A stretch of 64,000 nt of DNA, taken from NCBI GenBank assembly GCA_947497265.1, contig CANMFP010000003.1, forward strand, positions 277,888 to 341,887. The letters run 5' to 3'. Shown in pieces: positions 34,962 through 45,034 of the stretch; the first letter of the stretch is position 1; every line of letters begins with the position of its first letter. The notes beneath the pieces were generated by a model. The model did not search any database, was not told where the DNA came from, and was given only the letters and a program-made list of their open reading frames with translations. This DNA comes from an uncultured Isoptericola sp. GTDB taxonomy: Bacteria > Actinomycetota > Actinomycetes > Actinomycetales > Cellulomonadaceae. Both the position numbers and the translations under genes were made by a program.

Positions 34962-37892
34962 TCAGTTCTGGCCGAGCGGCTCGGCGTAGGCGTCGATCGG
35001 CGGGCAGGAGCACTGCAGGTTGCGGTCGCCGTGCGCCTGGTCGATGCGGCGGACGGGCGGCCAGTACTTGGCGGCGCGCAGGCCGGCGACGGGGAACGCC
35101 GCCTCCTCGCGCGTGTACGGGCGGTCCCACTCCACGCCCAGCAGGGTGGCCGCGGTGTGCGGTGCGTGCCGCAGCGGGGAGTCCTCGAGCGCCCAACGCC
35201 CGCTCGCGACGGCGTCGATCTCGCCGCGGATGGCGATCATCGCCTCGACGAACCGGTCCAGCTCGCCGAGGTCCTCGGACTCCGTCGGCTCGACCATGAG
35301 GGTCCCCGGGACGGGGAAGGCCATCGTGGGCGCGTGGAAACCGAAGTCGACCAGCCGCTTGGCGACGTCGTCGACGGTGACGCCGGTCTCGGCCGTGATC
35401 TGGCGCAGGTCCAGGATGCACTCGTGCGCCACGAGACCGTGGGCGCCCGTGTAGAGCACCGGGTAGTGGCCCCCGAGCCGTGACGCGACGTAGTTGGCGG
35501 TCAGCACGGCGTTCTGGGTTGCCGCCGTGAGGCCCTCGGGCCCCATCATCGCGAGGTAGGCGTACGAGATCGGCAGGATGCCGGCCGACCCGTGCGGGGC
35601 CGCGGAGACCGGCGGCACTCCCCCCTCCCGGGCCGTGCTGCCCGACGGCGTGGGGTCGCCCGGGAGGAACGGCACCAGGTGCTCGGCCACCGCGACCGGG
35701 CCCACGCCCGGGCCGCCACCGCCGTGCGGGATGCAGAACGTCTTGTGCAGGTTCAGGTGGGAGACGTCGCCGCCGAACCGGCCGGGTCGGGCGAGGCCGA
35801 CCAGCGCGTTGAGGTTCGCACCGTCGATGTACACCTGACCGCCTGCGTCATGTACAGCGCCGCAGACCTCGCGGACATGCTCCTCGTAGACGCCGTGCGT
35901 GGACGGGTAGGTGATCATGATCCCTGCCACGTGGCCGCCGTGCTGCTCCAGCTTGGCGTGCAGGTCCGCGAGGTCGATCTCGCCGTCGTCGGCCGTGGCC
36001 ACCACGGCGACCCGCAGACCGGCCAGCGCGGCCGACGCGGCGTTGGTGCCGTGCGCCGACGCCGGGATGAGCACGATGTCGCGCTGCTCCTCGCCGCGGG
36101 ACGCGTGGAACGCGCGGATCGCCAGCAGGCCCGCCAGCTCGCCCTGCGAACCGGCGTTGGGCTGCACCGACACCGCGGCGTACCCGGTGATCCGGGCGAG
36201 CCGGTCCTCGAGGTCGGCGATGAGCTCCGCGTACCCGAGCGCCTGGTCGGCCGGCACGTAGGGGTGCAGGTCGGCGAAGCCCGGCCAGCTGATCGGCTCC
36301 ATCTCCGCGGTGGCGTTGAGCTTCATCGTGCAGGAGCCGAGCGGGATCATCGTGCGGTCCAGCGCCAGGTCCTTGTCGCTGAGGAGGCGCAGGTAGCGCA
36401 GCATGGCCGTCTCGGACCGGTGCCGGTGGAACACGGGGTGCTGCAGGAACGCCGTGCCGCGCAGCAGCACCTCGTCGAGCCCGACGCCCTCGGCCGCGTC
36501 GGCGGGCGTGTCGGCGGGCGCGTCGGCAGGAGCGGCGTCGAACAGCCCGAGCAGCGCCTCGACGTCGGCCTCGGTGGTCGTCTCGTCGCACGCGATCTGT
36601 ACGTGGTCACTATCGGAGACGTACAGGTTGTAGCCCGCCGCGACGGCGGCAGCGCCGACCGAGGTGGCGCGGCCTGGCACCGCGACGCGCACGGTGTCGA
36701 AGAACGCGCCGTGCACCACCTCGACGCCCGCCGCGCGAAGACCGCCCGCGAGCGCGAGCGCCCGGCCGTGCACCCGCTCGCCGATCGCCCGCAGGCCCTC
36801 GGGACCGTGGTAGACGGCGTACATCGAGGCCACGACGGCGAGCAGCGCCTGGGCGGTGCAGATGTTGGACGTCGCCCGCTCCCGGCGGATGTGCTGCTCC
36901 CGCGTGGCGAGCGCCAGGCGGTAGCCGACCGCGCCGTCGGCGTCGACCGAGACGCCCACGAGGCGGCCGGGGAGCTGGCGCTCCAGGCCCTTGCGCACCG
37001 ACATGTACGCGGCGTGCGGGCCGCCGTAGAACAGCGGGACGCCGAAGCGCTGCGCGGAGCCGACCGCGACGTCGGCGCCGAGCTCGCCGGGGGAGACGAG
37101 CATCGTGAGCGCGAGGAGGTCCGTGGCCATCGTGACCAGGGCGCCACGGTCCTTCGCCTCGGCGATGACGGAGCGGACGTCGAGCACCCGTCCGGAGGCG
37201 CCGGTCTGCTGGATAACCACGCCGACGAGGTTGCCCTCGGGGAGGGTGCCGCCGTCGGCCTCGAACGCGGCGAGCCCGGCGTCGAGGCCGTTCTCCAGCG
37301 ACGCGACGACGACGGGCAGGCCGACCGCCTCGGCGCGACCCTGCGTCACGGCGAGCGACTGGCCGAACAGGTCGGCGTCGAGCACCACGTAGCCCTGCTT
37401 CGCGCGCGAGGCCCGCCACATGAGGGCGACTGCCTCGGCGACGGCGGTGGCCTCGTCCAGCAGCGACGCCCCGGCGATCTCCAGCCCGGTGAGGTCCTCG
37501 ACCACCTGCTGGAAGTTGAGCAGCGCCTCCAGCCGGCCCTGGGAGATCTCCGGCTGGTACGGGGTGTACGCGGTGTACCAGGCGGGCGCCTCGAGAACGT
37601 TGCGCCGGATGACCGGGGGAGTGATCGTCGGGTAGTAACCCAGCCCGATCATCTGCCGCTTGACCTGGTTCTTCGCGGCGACCGCGCGCAGGTCGTCCAG
37701 CACCTCCGCCTCGCTACGGGCGGCCGGCAGGTCGAGCGGCTCCCGCTCACGGATCGTGGCGGGGACGGCGGCGTCGACGAGCGCGTCGAGGTCTGCGTAC
37801 CCGAGCTGGTCGAGCATCGTCGCCGTCTCGTGCCCGCGCGGGCCGATGTGCCGGTCGGCGAAGACGTCCGGGTCGAAGGGGGAGTGGGTCAC
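34962..37892 (-). CDS. gcvP: Glycine dehydrogenase (decarboxylating), single-chain
   Basis: A 976-residue PLP enzyme decarboxylating glycine. The fused single-chain form is shown by RHIGPRGHE at the N-terminus and the PLP segment [17 protein letters not shown] with Lys717 near the C-terminal part. GTG 37892 follows a GGAG ribosome site. It is the first gene after the tandem glycine riboswitch, so it is switched on by excess glycine. Confidence 0.96.
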   Translation of the reverse strand: MTHSPFDPDVFADRHIGPRGHETATMLDQLGYADLDALVDAAVPATIREREPLDLPAARSEAEVLDDLRAVAAKNQVKRQMIGLGYYPTITPPVIRRNVLEAPAWYTAYTPYQPEISQGRLEALLNFQQVVEDLTGLEIAGASLLDEATAVAEAVALMWRASRAKQGYVVLDADLFGQSLAVTQGRAEAVGLPVVVASLENGLDAGLAAFEADGGTLPEGNLVGVVIQQTGASGRVLDVRSVIAEAKDRGALVTMATDLLALTMLVSPGELGADVAVGSAQRFGVPLFYGGPHAAYMSVRKGLERQLPGRLVGVSVDADGAVGYRLALATREQHIRRERATSNICTAQALLAVVASMYAVYHGPEGLRAIGERVHGRALALAGGLRAAGVEVVHGAFFDTVRVAVPGRATSVGAAAVAAGYNLYVSDSDHVQIACDETTTEADVEALLGLFDAAPADAPADTPADAAEGVGLDEVLLRGTAFLQHPVFHRHRSETAMLRYLRLLSDKDLALDRTMIPLGSCTMKLNATAEMEPISWPGFADLHPYVPADQALGYAELIADLEDRLARITGYAAVSVQPNAGSQGELAGLLAIRAFHASRGEEQRDIVLIPASAHGTNAASAALAGLRVAVVATADDGEIDLADLHAKLEQHGGHVAGIMITYPSTHGVYEEHVREVCGAVHDAGGQVYIDGANLNALVGLARPGRFGGDVSHLNLHKTFCIPHGGGGPGVGPVAVAEHLVPFLPGDPTPSGSTAREGGVPPVSAAPHGSAGILPISYAYLAMMGPEGLTAATQNAVLTANYVASRLGGHYPVLYTGAHGLVAHECILDLRQITAETGVTVDDVAKRLVDFGFHAPTMAFPVPGTLMVEPTESEDLGELDRFVEAMIAIRGEIDAVASGRWALEDSPLRHAPHTAATLLGVEWDRPYTREEAAFPVAGLRAAKYWPPVRRIDQAHGDRNLQCSCPPIDAYAEPLGQN

Positions 37893-37923
37893 GAGGAGCG
37901 CTCCGAGGGTCGGTGGACGAGGA

Positions 37924-38135
37924 CCCTCCCCGCTCTGTCATGGGACCTGAGAGTTTTGCCGGTCCGCCTGTACGGGGCGCGCCGACTTGCACCGTCGGTG
38001 GGCCCGCCGCCGAGGCGTCGGACCGCTTTTCAGAGTTGCCTCGCCGTGACGGTACAGGGGCCTGAGAGATTCCCGGGGAGGGTTTGCTCCTTCGGCGCCG
38101 ACCCCTGGCTGGGGCCGTGCTCTCCCGTCACGGTT
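37924..38135 (-). ncRNA. Tandem glycine riboswitch before gcvP
   Basis: Read on the minus strand the leader carries two glycine aptamers in a row. Aptamer 1 begins CGGGAGAG, contains GCCGAAGGAGCAA and closes with AATCTCTCAGG. Aptamer 2 begins CTGAAAAG, contains GGTGCAAGTC and closes with AAAACTCTCAGG. The region ends 31 bp before the gcvP start. Both aptamers look intact, which predicts cooperative glycine sensing. Confidence 0.92.
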
Positions 38136-38178
38136 CGAGCGGCTGTGCGGTCGTGCTGTTGTCCGGGCAGTCTACCGC

Positions 38179-38213
38179 CGAGGTCGTACCGCCGTCGTCG
38201 AGGTAGTACCTCG
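38179..38213. promoter_or_regulatory. Two CGAGGTNGTACC sites upstream of the glycine riboswitch
   Basis: CGAGGTAGTACCTCG (38199-38213) is a near-perfect palindrome, and a half-matching CGAGGTCGTACC sits exactly 20 bp away at 38179. They lie where the gcv promoter should be and beside the LysR stop. A repressor dimer pair on one DNA face is plausible; the binder is unknown. Confidence 0.45.
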
Positions 38214-38220
38214 GCCGGGG

Positions 38221-39129
38221 TCAGGTGAGCTCGAGGCCTCGGGCCACGTCCACCATCGCGTCGACGACGGCGCGCACCGCCGGCCCCGGCTCGTGCCGCG
38301 TCGCCCGGTGGCGCACGATGACGCGGCGCGATCCGAGCCCGGGCATCGCGACGCGCTCGACGCCGTCGGGCACCTCGCCGCTCTCGACCGCGAGCGCCGG
38401 CAGCATGGCGATCCCCTGGCCGGCGGCCACGAGCGCGAGCGCGGTGTCGAAGTCGAAGTAGGCGTGCCGCGCCTCGATGGTGGTGCCGAGGGTGCGACCG
38501 AGCCGACGCAGCGCGCGGTCGGCTGCGGTCCCGCCGAGCGCGCCGACCCAGGGCAGGTCGCGGAGGTCGTCGAGGCGTTCGGGCGTGGGCAGCGACGCCG
38601 GCACCACGAGCCGCCAGGGCTCATCGAGCAGCGGCACGTCGTGCGCGCCGCGGGGGGCGGGGGCGTCGACGTCTCCGTCGTGCTCGAGGAGGACGACGTC
38701 GAGGTCGCCGGCGCGCAGCATCCGGACGGACTCGGCGGGCTCGTGCTCGCGGACGTCGATGGTGACGCCTGGGTGCTCCTCGGCGAGCGGGCCGAGCAGG
38801 GGAGCGACGACCGCGCGGATCGCCGACTGGAACGCGCCGACCTTGACGGTGCCGGTGACGCCCTCGCCGAGGTTGGCGATCTCCTGACGTGCCTCGAGGA
38901 GCTCGGCCTCGATGCGTTCGGCGACGTCGGCGAGGACGCGGCCGGCGGGTGTCAGGGTGACTCCGCGAGGCCCTCTGTCCAGCACCGGGAAGCCCTCCTC
39001 GGCCTCCAGACGAGCGATTTGCTGAGACACGGCAGAGGGGGTCACATGCAAAAGATCTGCCGCGGCGAGGACGCCGCCAGCGCGGTGCACGGCAAGGAGG
39101 AAGGCAAGCCTTCGTGGGTCGGTGGCCAT
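38221..39129 (-). CDS. LysR family transcriptional regulator
   Basis: A 302-residue regulator of the ArgP/IciA-like kind. Helix-turn-helix: LAFLLAVHRAGGVLAAADLLHVTPSAVSQQIARLE. The effector domain starts near residue 90 (GTVKVGAFQSAIRAVV). It precedes the gcv leader in the same direction and may act on the divergent CBU_0592-like gene or on gcv. Confidence 0.9.
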   Translation of the reverse strand: MATDPRRLAFLLAVHRAGGVLAAADLLHVTPSAVSQQIARLEAEEGFPVLDRGPRGVTLTPAGRVLADVAERIEAELLEARQEIANLGEGVTGTVKVGAFQSAIRAVVAPLLGPLAEEHPGVTIDVREHEPAESVRMLRAGDLDVVLLEHDGDVDAPAPRGAHDVPLLDEPWRLVVPASLPTPERLDDLRDLPWVGALGGTAADRALRRLGRTLGTTIEARHAYFDFDTALALVAAGQGIAMLPALAVESGEVPDGVERVAMPGLGSRRVIVRHRATRHEPGPAVRAVVDAMVDVARGLELT

Positions 39130-39269
39130 GTAGTGATGCTAACCGGCATCTGCAGAAAGATTCAATTGTGCTGAACGGGTTTCGTGCCGCAAAATTGTTT
39201 TCGGCGCCCGACGAGTCAGTGGTCGGAGACGGGCGTCATCCCACCTGAAACCCCCGTGAGGAGGCTCGT

Positions 39270-39677
39270 ATGTTGCCGTACCTGTTGTCCGTGGTCACCG
39301 CTCTTGGTTGGGTCGGCGCCATCGTCGGCCTCGTCGCCTACTTCCAGGTGTCCCGAGGGCGCTGGGCGCCCAACTCCATCCAGTTCCAGGCCGCCAACCT
39401 CTGCGCGACCTCCATGCTGTTCCTCGTCGCCGCGGTGCACGGAGTGTGGCCGTCGGTCGCCGCGAACATCGCCTGGATGGTCATCGGCACCCAGGCCGTC
39501 CTCATGATCGTCCGCGCACGCCGCGACGCCCGCCGCAATGCGGAGTACGCCGAGCGGGCCTACGCCGAGCCGACGTACAGCGAGGCCGGCACGGAGACGG
39601 TCTTCGCCGAGGCCGGCGCACCGGCGGAGCCCCTCGTCGACCACCTCGCGGTGCCGACGCCGCTCGCCATCCGCTGA
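39270..39677 (+). CDS. CBU_0592-like membrane protein
   Basis: A 135-residue protein with three helices in the first 85 residues (LSVVTALGWVGAIVGLVAYFQ, LCATSMLFLVAAVHGVWPSV, AWMVIGTQAVLMIV) then a charged tail rich in Tyr, Ala and Glu (YAERAYAEPTYSEAG). The pattern WxGAxxxLxAY..VSRGRWxPNSxxFQxxN and HGVWPSVxxNxAWM matches the CBU_0592 family. Function unknown. Divergent from the LysR gene. Confidence 0.7.
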   Translation: MLPYLLSVVTALGWVGAIVGLVAYFQVSRGRWAPNSIQFQAANLCATSMLFLVAAVHGVWPSVAANIAWMVIGTQAVLMIVRARRDARRNAEYAERAYAEPTYSEAGTETVFAEAGAPAEPLVDHLAVPTPLAIR

Positions 39678-39681
39678 CGAG

Positions 39682-40863
39682 CTAGAGGGTGGCCTGCCAG
39701 GCCACGATCCGGTCGACGGCGCGGGCGACGACGTCGGGGGCCGCGGCGAAGGACAACCGCACCCAGTCGCGACCCCGCTCGCCGTCGAAGTCCGTGCCCG
39801 GCGTGATCGCGACGTCCGCCTCCGCCAGCAGGCGCGAGCAGTACGTCACGGCGTCCAGACCGAAACGGGCGACGTTCCCGTACAGGTAGAAGGCGCCGTC
39901 GGCCGGGGCCACCGGTCGCCACCCGAGCTCGTCCACACGGTCGAGCAGCGCGGTGCGCGACGCCGCATATCGCTCGACGTTCGCGGCCGCGGCCGCATAG
40001 CCCTCGGCGGAGAACGCCGCGATCCCGGCATGCTGGGCGAGCGCCGGGGGAGACAGGGCGACGTTCCCGGCGAGCGCGTCGACGGGACCGACCAGCTCGT
40101 CGGGCAGCACCAGCCACCCGAGGCGCCAGCCCGTCATCGCCCAGTACTTCGAGAACGAGTTCACGACGACGGCGCCCCGGTCGGTGGACGTGGCGGCCGT
40201 CGCCTGCTGGACGTCCTGGCTGTAGGCGATGCCGTGGTAGATCTCGTCGCTGATGAGGCGCACCTCGTGCTCGGCGCACCAGCGGGAGACGGCGTCGAGC
40301 TCGGCCGGGGCGATCATCGTCCCGGTCGGGTTCGCCGGTGAGGCGACGACCAGCCCGTCGAGCCCGCCGCCGTAGTACGCCTCCATGAGCTGGGAGACGG
40401 TGGGCTGGTAGCGGGTCTCGGGGCCGCAGTCGAGCTCGACGACCTCGCACCCGAGCGCCGTCAGGATGTTCTTGTACGCCGGATAGCCGGGGCGCGCGAG
40501 CGCGACGCGGTCACCGACGTCGAACGCCGCGAGGAAGGCGAGCAGGAACCCGCCGCTCGATCCGGTGGTGACGGCGATGCGGGCCGGGTCGACCTCGACG
40601 TCGTACCAGCGGCGGTAGTGCCCGGCGATCTCCGTGCGCAGCGCGGGCACGCCCAGCGCCTCGGTGTACCCGAGGTCCGCGCGGCGCAGGAGGTCCGCCG
40701 CCCGCTCCCGCACGACGTCGGCGGCACCGGCCGAGGGTTCGCCGGCGCACAGGTTGAGCACGTCGTTGCCCGCGGCCCGGCGGGCGTTGGCGGCGGCGAG
40801 CACCTCCATGACGGCGAACGGCGGGACCTGGCTGCGGCGCGAGACCTTCATGGCGCCCATCAT
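39682..40863 (-). CDS. Class I/II PLP-dependent aminotransferase
   Basis: A 393-residue transaminase. The PLP-Lys motif NSFSKYWAMTGWRLGW contains Lys239; NPTG (PANPTGTMI) and DEIYHG (SDEIYHGI) sit in the expected order, and the carboxylate Arg lies in WVRLSFA. The substrate cannot be decided from sequence: aspartate, aromatic or branched-chain. ATG 40863 was used; the alternative ATG 40851 is close. Confidence 0.88.
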   Translation of the reverse strand: MMGAMKVSRRSQVPPFAVMEVLAAANARRAAGNDVLNLCAGEPSAGAADVVRERAADLLRRADLGYTEALGVPALRTEIAGHYRRWYDVEVDPARIAVTTGSSGGFLLAFLAAFDVGDRVALARPGYPAYKNILTALGCEVVELDCGPETRYQPTVSQLMEAYYGGGLDGLVVASPANPTGTMIAPAELDAVSRWCAEHEVRLISDEIYHGIAYSQDVQQATAATSTDRGAVVVNSFSKYWAMTGWRLGWLVLPDELVGPVDALAGNVALSPPALAQHAGIAAFSAEGYAAAAANVERYAASRTALLDRVDELGWRPVAPADGAFYLYGNVARFGLDAVTYCSRLLAEADVAITPGTDFDGERGRDWVRLSFAAAPDVVARAVDRIVAWQATL

Positions 40864-40933
40864 GCCCGGCGCGAGCCGTTCGGGTCGTCGCTCTCGGGAT
40901 GTTCGGGCTGCCCGGGATCGGTACCGTGGCCGT

Positions 40934-41506
40934 ATGGGCGCCCACCGACGAGACCCTGAGGACCGTCAGCGCGACGGGTACGCCGCCGCGCCCGACCCCG
41001 CGCGCCGGGCCGCGCAGTATCGCGTCGACCGTGAGGTCGCCCACGACCTCACCGAGCAGCAGCTCAGCGGGCAGGACGACCGGGCAGGTGCCGAGCCCGC
41101 CGAGGAGACCGCCCCGCCGCGCCACCGCATGGACGACCGCGCCCGCTGGGTGGACACGGTGGTGGACCAGGCGATCCGCCGCGGCGAGTTCGACGACCTG
41201 CCCCTGCAGGGCAAGCCGCTGCCGGGCATCGGCGGGACGCACGACCCGGACTGGTGGTTGAAGAGCCTGGTCGAGCGGGAGCAGATCTCCGGCGTCCTGC
41301 CGGCCGCACAGCTCCGCGCCGAGCACTCCGCCCTCGACGAGACGCTGGACCGGGAGCACGAGGAGCGTCGCGTCCGGGAGATCGTCGGCGACTTCAACGC
41401 CCGGGTGATCGACGCGCGTCGGCAGCTCACGGGCGGTCCGCCCGTCGTCACCCCGACCCGCGACGTCGAGCGCGAGGTCTCTCGATGGCGTCAGCGGCGC
41501 CGGTAG
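40934..41506 (+). CDS. DUF1992 (DnaJC28-like) protein
   Basis: A 190-residue protein. The DUF1992 block is RWVDTVVDQAIRRGEFDDLPLQGKPLPG, with DPDWWLKSLVEREQISG after it. The role is unknown; eukaryotic relatives carry a J domain, which is absent here. ATG 40934 places the conserved block at residue 75. It is divergent from the aminotransferase and followed by the Nif3-like gene 10 bp later. Confidence 0.8.
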   Translation: MGAHRRDPEDRQRDGYAAAPDPARRAAQYRVDREVAHDLTEQQLSGQDDRAGAEPAEETAPPRHRMDDRARWVDTVVDQAIRRGEFDDLPLQGKPLPGIGGTHDPDWWLKSLVEREQISGVLPAAQLRAEHSALDETLDREHEERRVREIVGDFNARVIDARRQLTGGPPVVTPTRDVEREVSRWRQRRR

Positions 41507-41516
41507 TCTCGCGCCC

Positions 41517-42320
41517 ATGACCTGCACCGTCGCGCAGCTGATGGCGCGCACCGCGGCGGCGCTCGAAGTCCCCGCGCGGCGCACCACCGTCGACGGCCTC
41601 GACGCGGGCGACCCCTCCGCCGTCGTGCGCGGCGTCGCCGTGACGACCCTCGCCACGCTGGCGGTGCTCGAGCGGGCGGTCGCGGTCGGCGCGAACGTCG
41701 TCGTGACGCACGAGCCGCTCTTCTACGACCACCAGGGCGCCGCGACGGCGGAGCTGGTCCGCGAGGCGGACCCGGTGCACGCCGCCAAGTCGGCGTTCGT
41801 CCGCGAGCACGGGCTCGCCGTGTGGCGGATGCACGACGCGTGGCACGACCGGCGCCCCGACGGCATCGACGCGGGCGCGGCCGCCGCGCTCGGCTGGACG
41901 TTGGACGCGGACGCGGCGGCCCGCGGCGTCGCCTGGAGCGACGTGCGCCCGACGACGGTCGGCGAGCTGGCCCGGCACGTCGCCGCCGCGCTCGGCTCGA
42001 CCCAGACGCGGTTCGCGGGCGACCCGCACCGGACGGTCCGCCGGGTGGGTCTCGACCTGGGCTTCCGCGGGTTCGCGCGCAACCGTGCCCTCCTGCGCGC
42101 GGCCGACGTGGACGCCGTCGTCGTGGGGGAGGCGCACGAGTGGGAGGTCGCGTCGTACGCGGCGGACCTCGCCCACCTCGACGGCACGGGGTTCGTCGTC
42201 GCGGGTCACGTCCCGAGCGAGCAGGCGGGCATGAGCCTGTTCGCGGACTGGTTGCACGGCACGGTGCCGGAGGTGCCGGTGACGTTCCTGTCGACGCCCG
42301 ACCTGCTGGCCGGGACATGA
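41517..42320 (+). CDS. Nif3-like dinuclear metal center protein
   Basis: A 267-residue protein. The metal-binding motifs THEPLFYDH and GEAHEWEVASY match the Nif3/YbgI family, often labelled GTP cyclohydrolase I type 2; the natural reaction is unsettled. It overlaps the next gene by ATGA. It lies in a small same-strand group with DUF1992 and a hydrolase. Confidence 0.85.
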   Translation: MTCTVAQLMARTAAALEVPARRTTVDGLDAGDPSAVVRGVAVTTLATLAVLERAVAVGANVVVTHEPLFYDHQGAATAELVREADPVHAAKSAFVREHGLAVWRMHDAWHDRRPDGIDAGAAAALGWTLDADAAARGVAWSDVRPTTVGELARHVAAALGSTQTRFAGDPHRTVRRVGLDLGFRGFARNRALLRAADVDAVVVGEAHEWEVASYAADLAHLDGTGFVVAGHVPSEQAGMSLFADWLHGTVPEVPVTFLSTPDLLAGT

Positions 42321-43387
42321 GCATCCCGCTCCCGGACCCACCGCCGGGGCCCGTGCCGGAGGACGGCTGGGTGCCCGACGTCCTGGACGGGTTCGAGCAG
42401 CGCACGCTCGAGCTCGCCCCGGACTTCGAGGGGGAGGTCGTCGCGACGCTGGTCCGGCGGCGGCACGACGGTCCGCTGCGGGGCGACGCGGGCGTCGACC
42501 TGCTGTACGTCCACGGCTGGATCGACTACTTCTTCCAGACGCACCTCGCCGACTTCTGGGAGGGCCTCGGCGTCCGTTTCCACGCCGTCGACCTGCGCAA
42601 GTACGGCCGGAGCCTGCGCCCGCACCACACGCCGGGCTTCGTCACGCAGCTCCGCACGTACGACGAGGACATCGAGGCCGCGCTGTCGGCGATGGGGCAC
42701 GGGGCCGACGGCGGCACGGGGCGTCGGTTGGTCGTCATGGGGCACTCGACGGGCGGGCTCGTGGTCAGCCTGTGGGCGCACCACCGACCAGGTCGGGCGG
42801 ACGCGCTGGTGCTGAACAGCCCGTGGCTGGAGTTCCAGACCCGCAAGGTGGGTCGGCTCGTCCTGGAGCCGAGCATCCGCGCTCAGGCGGCGATCGCCCC
42901 GCGCAGCCAGCTGGCGAACGTGGACCTGGGGTTCTACGTCCGCACGATCTCGTCGCGGCACGGGGGCGCGTGGGAGCTCGACCCGGCCTGGCGTCCGGAC
43001 GCCGGGTGGCGTGCCACGCCCGCGTGGCTGGCGGCGATCTTCGCGGGCCACGACCGGGTCGCGCGGGGTCTGTCGATCGACGTGCCGATCCTGGTGCTGC
43101 TGTCGGCGCGCTCGACCCCGCCGGTGCGGTGGTCGGAGGAGATGAACCGCACCGACACGGTGCTCGACGTGGTCGGCGTCGCCGCCCGGACGCCCCAGCT
43201 CGGCCGGGTCTCCACGCTCGCGCGGATCGAGGGCGCGCTGCACGACGTCACCCTGTCGGCGCCGGAGGTGCGCGACGTGGTGTGGTTCGAGACCGAGCGC
43301 TGGTTCCGCGCCTACGTCCCGCGGGCTCCGGCCCCGGAGCCGGAGCCGCGCGGGTGGCGGCGATGGTTCTCCTGGCTCCGGCGGTAG
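42317..43387 (+). CDS. Alpha/beta-hydrolase, lysophospholipase-like
   Basis: A 356-residue cytoplasmic enzyme. The nucleophile elbow is GHSTGG near residue 140, the oxyanion region LLYVHGW near 62, and a late His lies in EGALHD. The neighbourhood of the nucleophile resembles serine aminopeptidase/lysophospholipase-type hydrolases. The stop-start overlap ties it to the Nif3-like gene. Substrate unknown. Confidence 0.82.
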   Translation: MSIPLPDPPPGPVPEDGWVPDVLDGFEQRTLELAPDFEGEVVATLVRRRHDGPLRGDAGVDLLYVHGWIDYFFQTHLADFWEGLGVRFHAVDLRKYGRSLRPHHTPGFVTQLRTYDEDIEAALSAMGHGADGGTGRRLVVMGHSTGGLVVSLWAHHRPGRADALVLNSPWLEFQTRKVGRLVLEPSIRAQAAIAPRSQLANVDLGFYVRTISSRHGGAWELDPAWRPDAGWRATPAWLAAIFAGHDRVARGLSIDVPILVLLSARSTPPVRWSEEMNRTDTVLDVVGVAARTPQLGRVSTLARIEGALHDVTLSAPEVRDVVWFETERWFRAYVPRAPAPEPEPRGWRRWFSWLRR

Positions 43388-43936
43388 TCAGCCCTCGACG
43401 CGCTCGGGGTGCCGCCCGTCGAGCGCCGCGCGGGCGTGCTCCACGATGCCGTCGGCGGCCGCCTCGACCTGCGCGAGGCAGGTCTCGAAGCCGTCCAGGT
43501 CGCCGTACCAGGGGTCCTCGACGTCCAGGACGGACTCGCTGCCGCCTGCCGGGACATCGGGGGCCGCAGGGTCGAAGGACCTGTACATCCGGATGTCCAC
43601 GTCTGTACCGTCCGCCACCGTGCGCAGCGCGCGGGCGTGCCGGGTGGTCATGGCCAGCACCAGGTCCCGCTCGGCGAGCAGGTCGGCGCGCACCTGCCGC
43701 GCCCGGTGCCCGTCCCCGGCCGGGTAGCCGTGCGCCGAGAGCACCTGCCGCGCCCGCGGGTCCACGGGATTGCCGGCCTCCTCGTCGCTGACGCCCGTCG
43801 AGTCGACCACGACCCGGTCGTCGAGGCCGGCGTCCCGGAGGCGCTCGTGCAGCACGATCTGCGCCATGGGGGACCGGCAGATGTTGCCGGTGCAGACGAT
43901 CATCACGCGGTAGGTCCTGGAGGTCACGGGCTCCAT
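43388..43936 (-). CDS. Low-molecular-weight protein tyrosine phosphatase
   Basis: A 182-residue enzyme. The P-loop VCTGNICRS gives Cys15 and Arg21, and the catalytic acid lies in DPWYGD near residue 150. A 4-residue extension precedes the core; GTG at residue 4 is another possible start. It is divergent from the NmrA-like gene. Confidence 0.9.
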   Translation of the reverse strand: MEPVTSRTYRVMIVCTGNICRSPMAQIVLHERLRDAGLDDRVVVDSTGVSDEEAGNPVDPRARQVLSAHGYPAGDGHRARQVRADLLAERDLVLAMTTRHARALRTVADGTDVDIRMYRSFDPAAPDVPAGGSESVLDVEDPWYGDLDGFETCLAQVEAAADGIVEHARAALDGRHPERVEG

Positions 43937-43965
43937 GGTGGCAGACCGGCCCTCGGACCACGGTG

Positions 43966-44004
43966 CGCAGGCCGCGCGGTGGGACCCGCAGGCCGCGCGG
44001 TGGG
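43966..44004. repeat. 18-bp direct repeat in divergent promoter
   Basis: CGCAGGCCGCGCGGTGGG occurs at 43966-43983 and again at 43987-44004, exactly 21 bp apart. It sits between the phosphatase and the NmrA-like gene and may be a paired operator; it could equally be a slippage duplication. Confidence 0.5.
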
Positions 44005-44029
44005 GCGTGCCCGCACGTAACGTTGCCGC

Positions 44030-44968
44030 ATGAGGTGGTCCGCAGACGGCTTGATCGCAGTGACGGGGGCCTCCGGGCGGCTGGGCTCGCGCCTCGCGTT
44101 CCGGCTGGCCGCCGAGGGTGCGCACCAGCGGCTGGTGGTCCGCGACCCCTCGCGGGTGCCGCGGTTGGCCGACGGCCGCGCTCTGCCCGAGTGCGAGGTC
44201 GCCGTCGCCGACGGCTATGCGGACGCCGCCGGGATGCGCGCCGCTTTCGACGGCGTGCGGACGGTCTTCCTGGTCAGCGCCCGGGAGTCCGCCGACCGCG
44301 TCGCCCTGCACACCGCGACCATCGACGCGGCTGTCGCCGCCGGGGTGGAGCGGCTGGTGTACATCTCGTTCGTGAGCGCTGCACCGAACGCCGTGTTCAC
44401 GCTCGCGCGGGACCACTGGGCGACGGAGCAGCACCTGCGCCGCAGCGGCCTGCGCTGGACCGTGCTGCGCGACAACCTGTACCACCAGGAGCTGGCGAGC
44501 TTCGTGGGTCAGGACGACGTCATCCGTGGCCCGGCAGGCGAAGGGCGGGTGGCGTCCGTGGCGCACGACGACGTCGCGGACGTCGCGACCGCCGTCCTGC
44601 TCGACGAGGCGCCCACCCGGCACGACGGCGTGACGTACGACGTCACGGGACCGATCGCGCTGAGCCTCGCGCAGGTCGCGGAGCTGCTGTCGTCCGCGAC
44701 CGGCCGCCGGATCACCTATCACGCCGAGACGGTGGAGGAGGCGCACGCGTCCCGTGCCGGTCTGGGGGTCTCGGACGCGGAGCTGGCCGGCTGGGTCTCC
44801 TCGTACACGGCGATCGCGGCCGGCGAGCTGGCGCACGTCTCCCCGGACGTCTCGCGGCTGGTGGGCCGCCCGGCGCGCTCCTTCGAGCAGTGGCTGGACG
44901 ACTACCCGGTCGAGTGGGAGGACCTGCTGCGCCGCCCGACCGCCGGACCGACCGACCAGTCCCGCTAA
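44030..44968 (+). CDS. NmrA/SDR-a-type NAD(P)-binding protein
   Basis: A 312-residue atypical SDR. The glycine motif is VTGASGRLGSRLA near residue 12; no YxxxK is present, as in NmrA-like redox sensors and quinone-reductase relatives. VERLVYISFVSAAPNA and LRDNLYHQ are family-typical. Function likely redox-related. Confidence 0.83.
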   Translation: MRWSADGLIAVTGASGRLGSRLAFRLAAEGAHQRLVVRDPSRVPRLADGRALPECEVAVADGYADAAGMRAAFDGVRTVFLVSARESADRVALHTATIDAAVAAGVERLVYISFVSAAPNAVFTLARDHWATEQHLRRSGLRWTVLRDNLYHQELASFVGQDDVIRGPAGEGRVASVAHDDVADVATAVLLDEAPTRHDGVTYDVTGPIALSLAQVAELLSSATGRRITYHAETVEEAHASRAGLGVSDAELAGWVSSYTAIAAGELAHVSPDVSRLVGRPARSFEQWLDDYPVEWEDLLRRPTAGPTDQSR

Positions 44969-44973
44969 ATACC

Positions 44974-45002
44974 TTGGCGGACGGCGCCGTCGGGCATAGC
45001 GT
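44974..45002 (+). promoter_or_regulatory. Promoter before the minigene
   Basis: TTGGCG (44974-44979) and TAGCGT (44997-45002) are separated by 17 bp, matching the actinobacterial -35 TTGNCN and -10 TANNNT pattern. Transcription would begin near 45009. Confidence 0.5.
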
Positions 45003-45034
45003 CGGTCCTACGACGAAAGGAGGTGATCCGAGAA

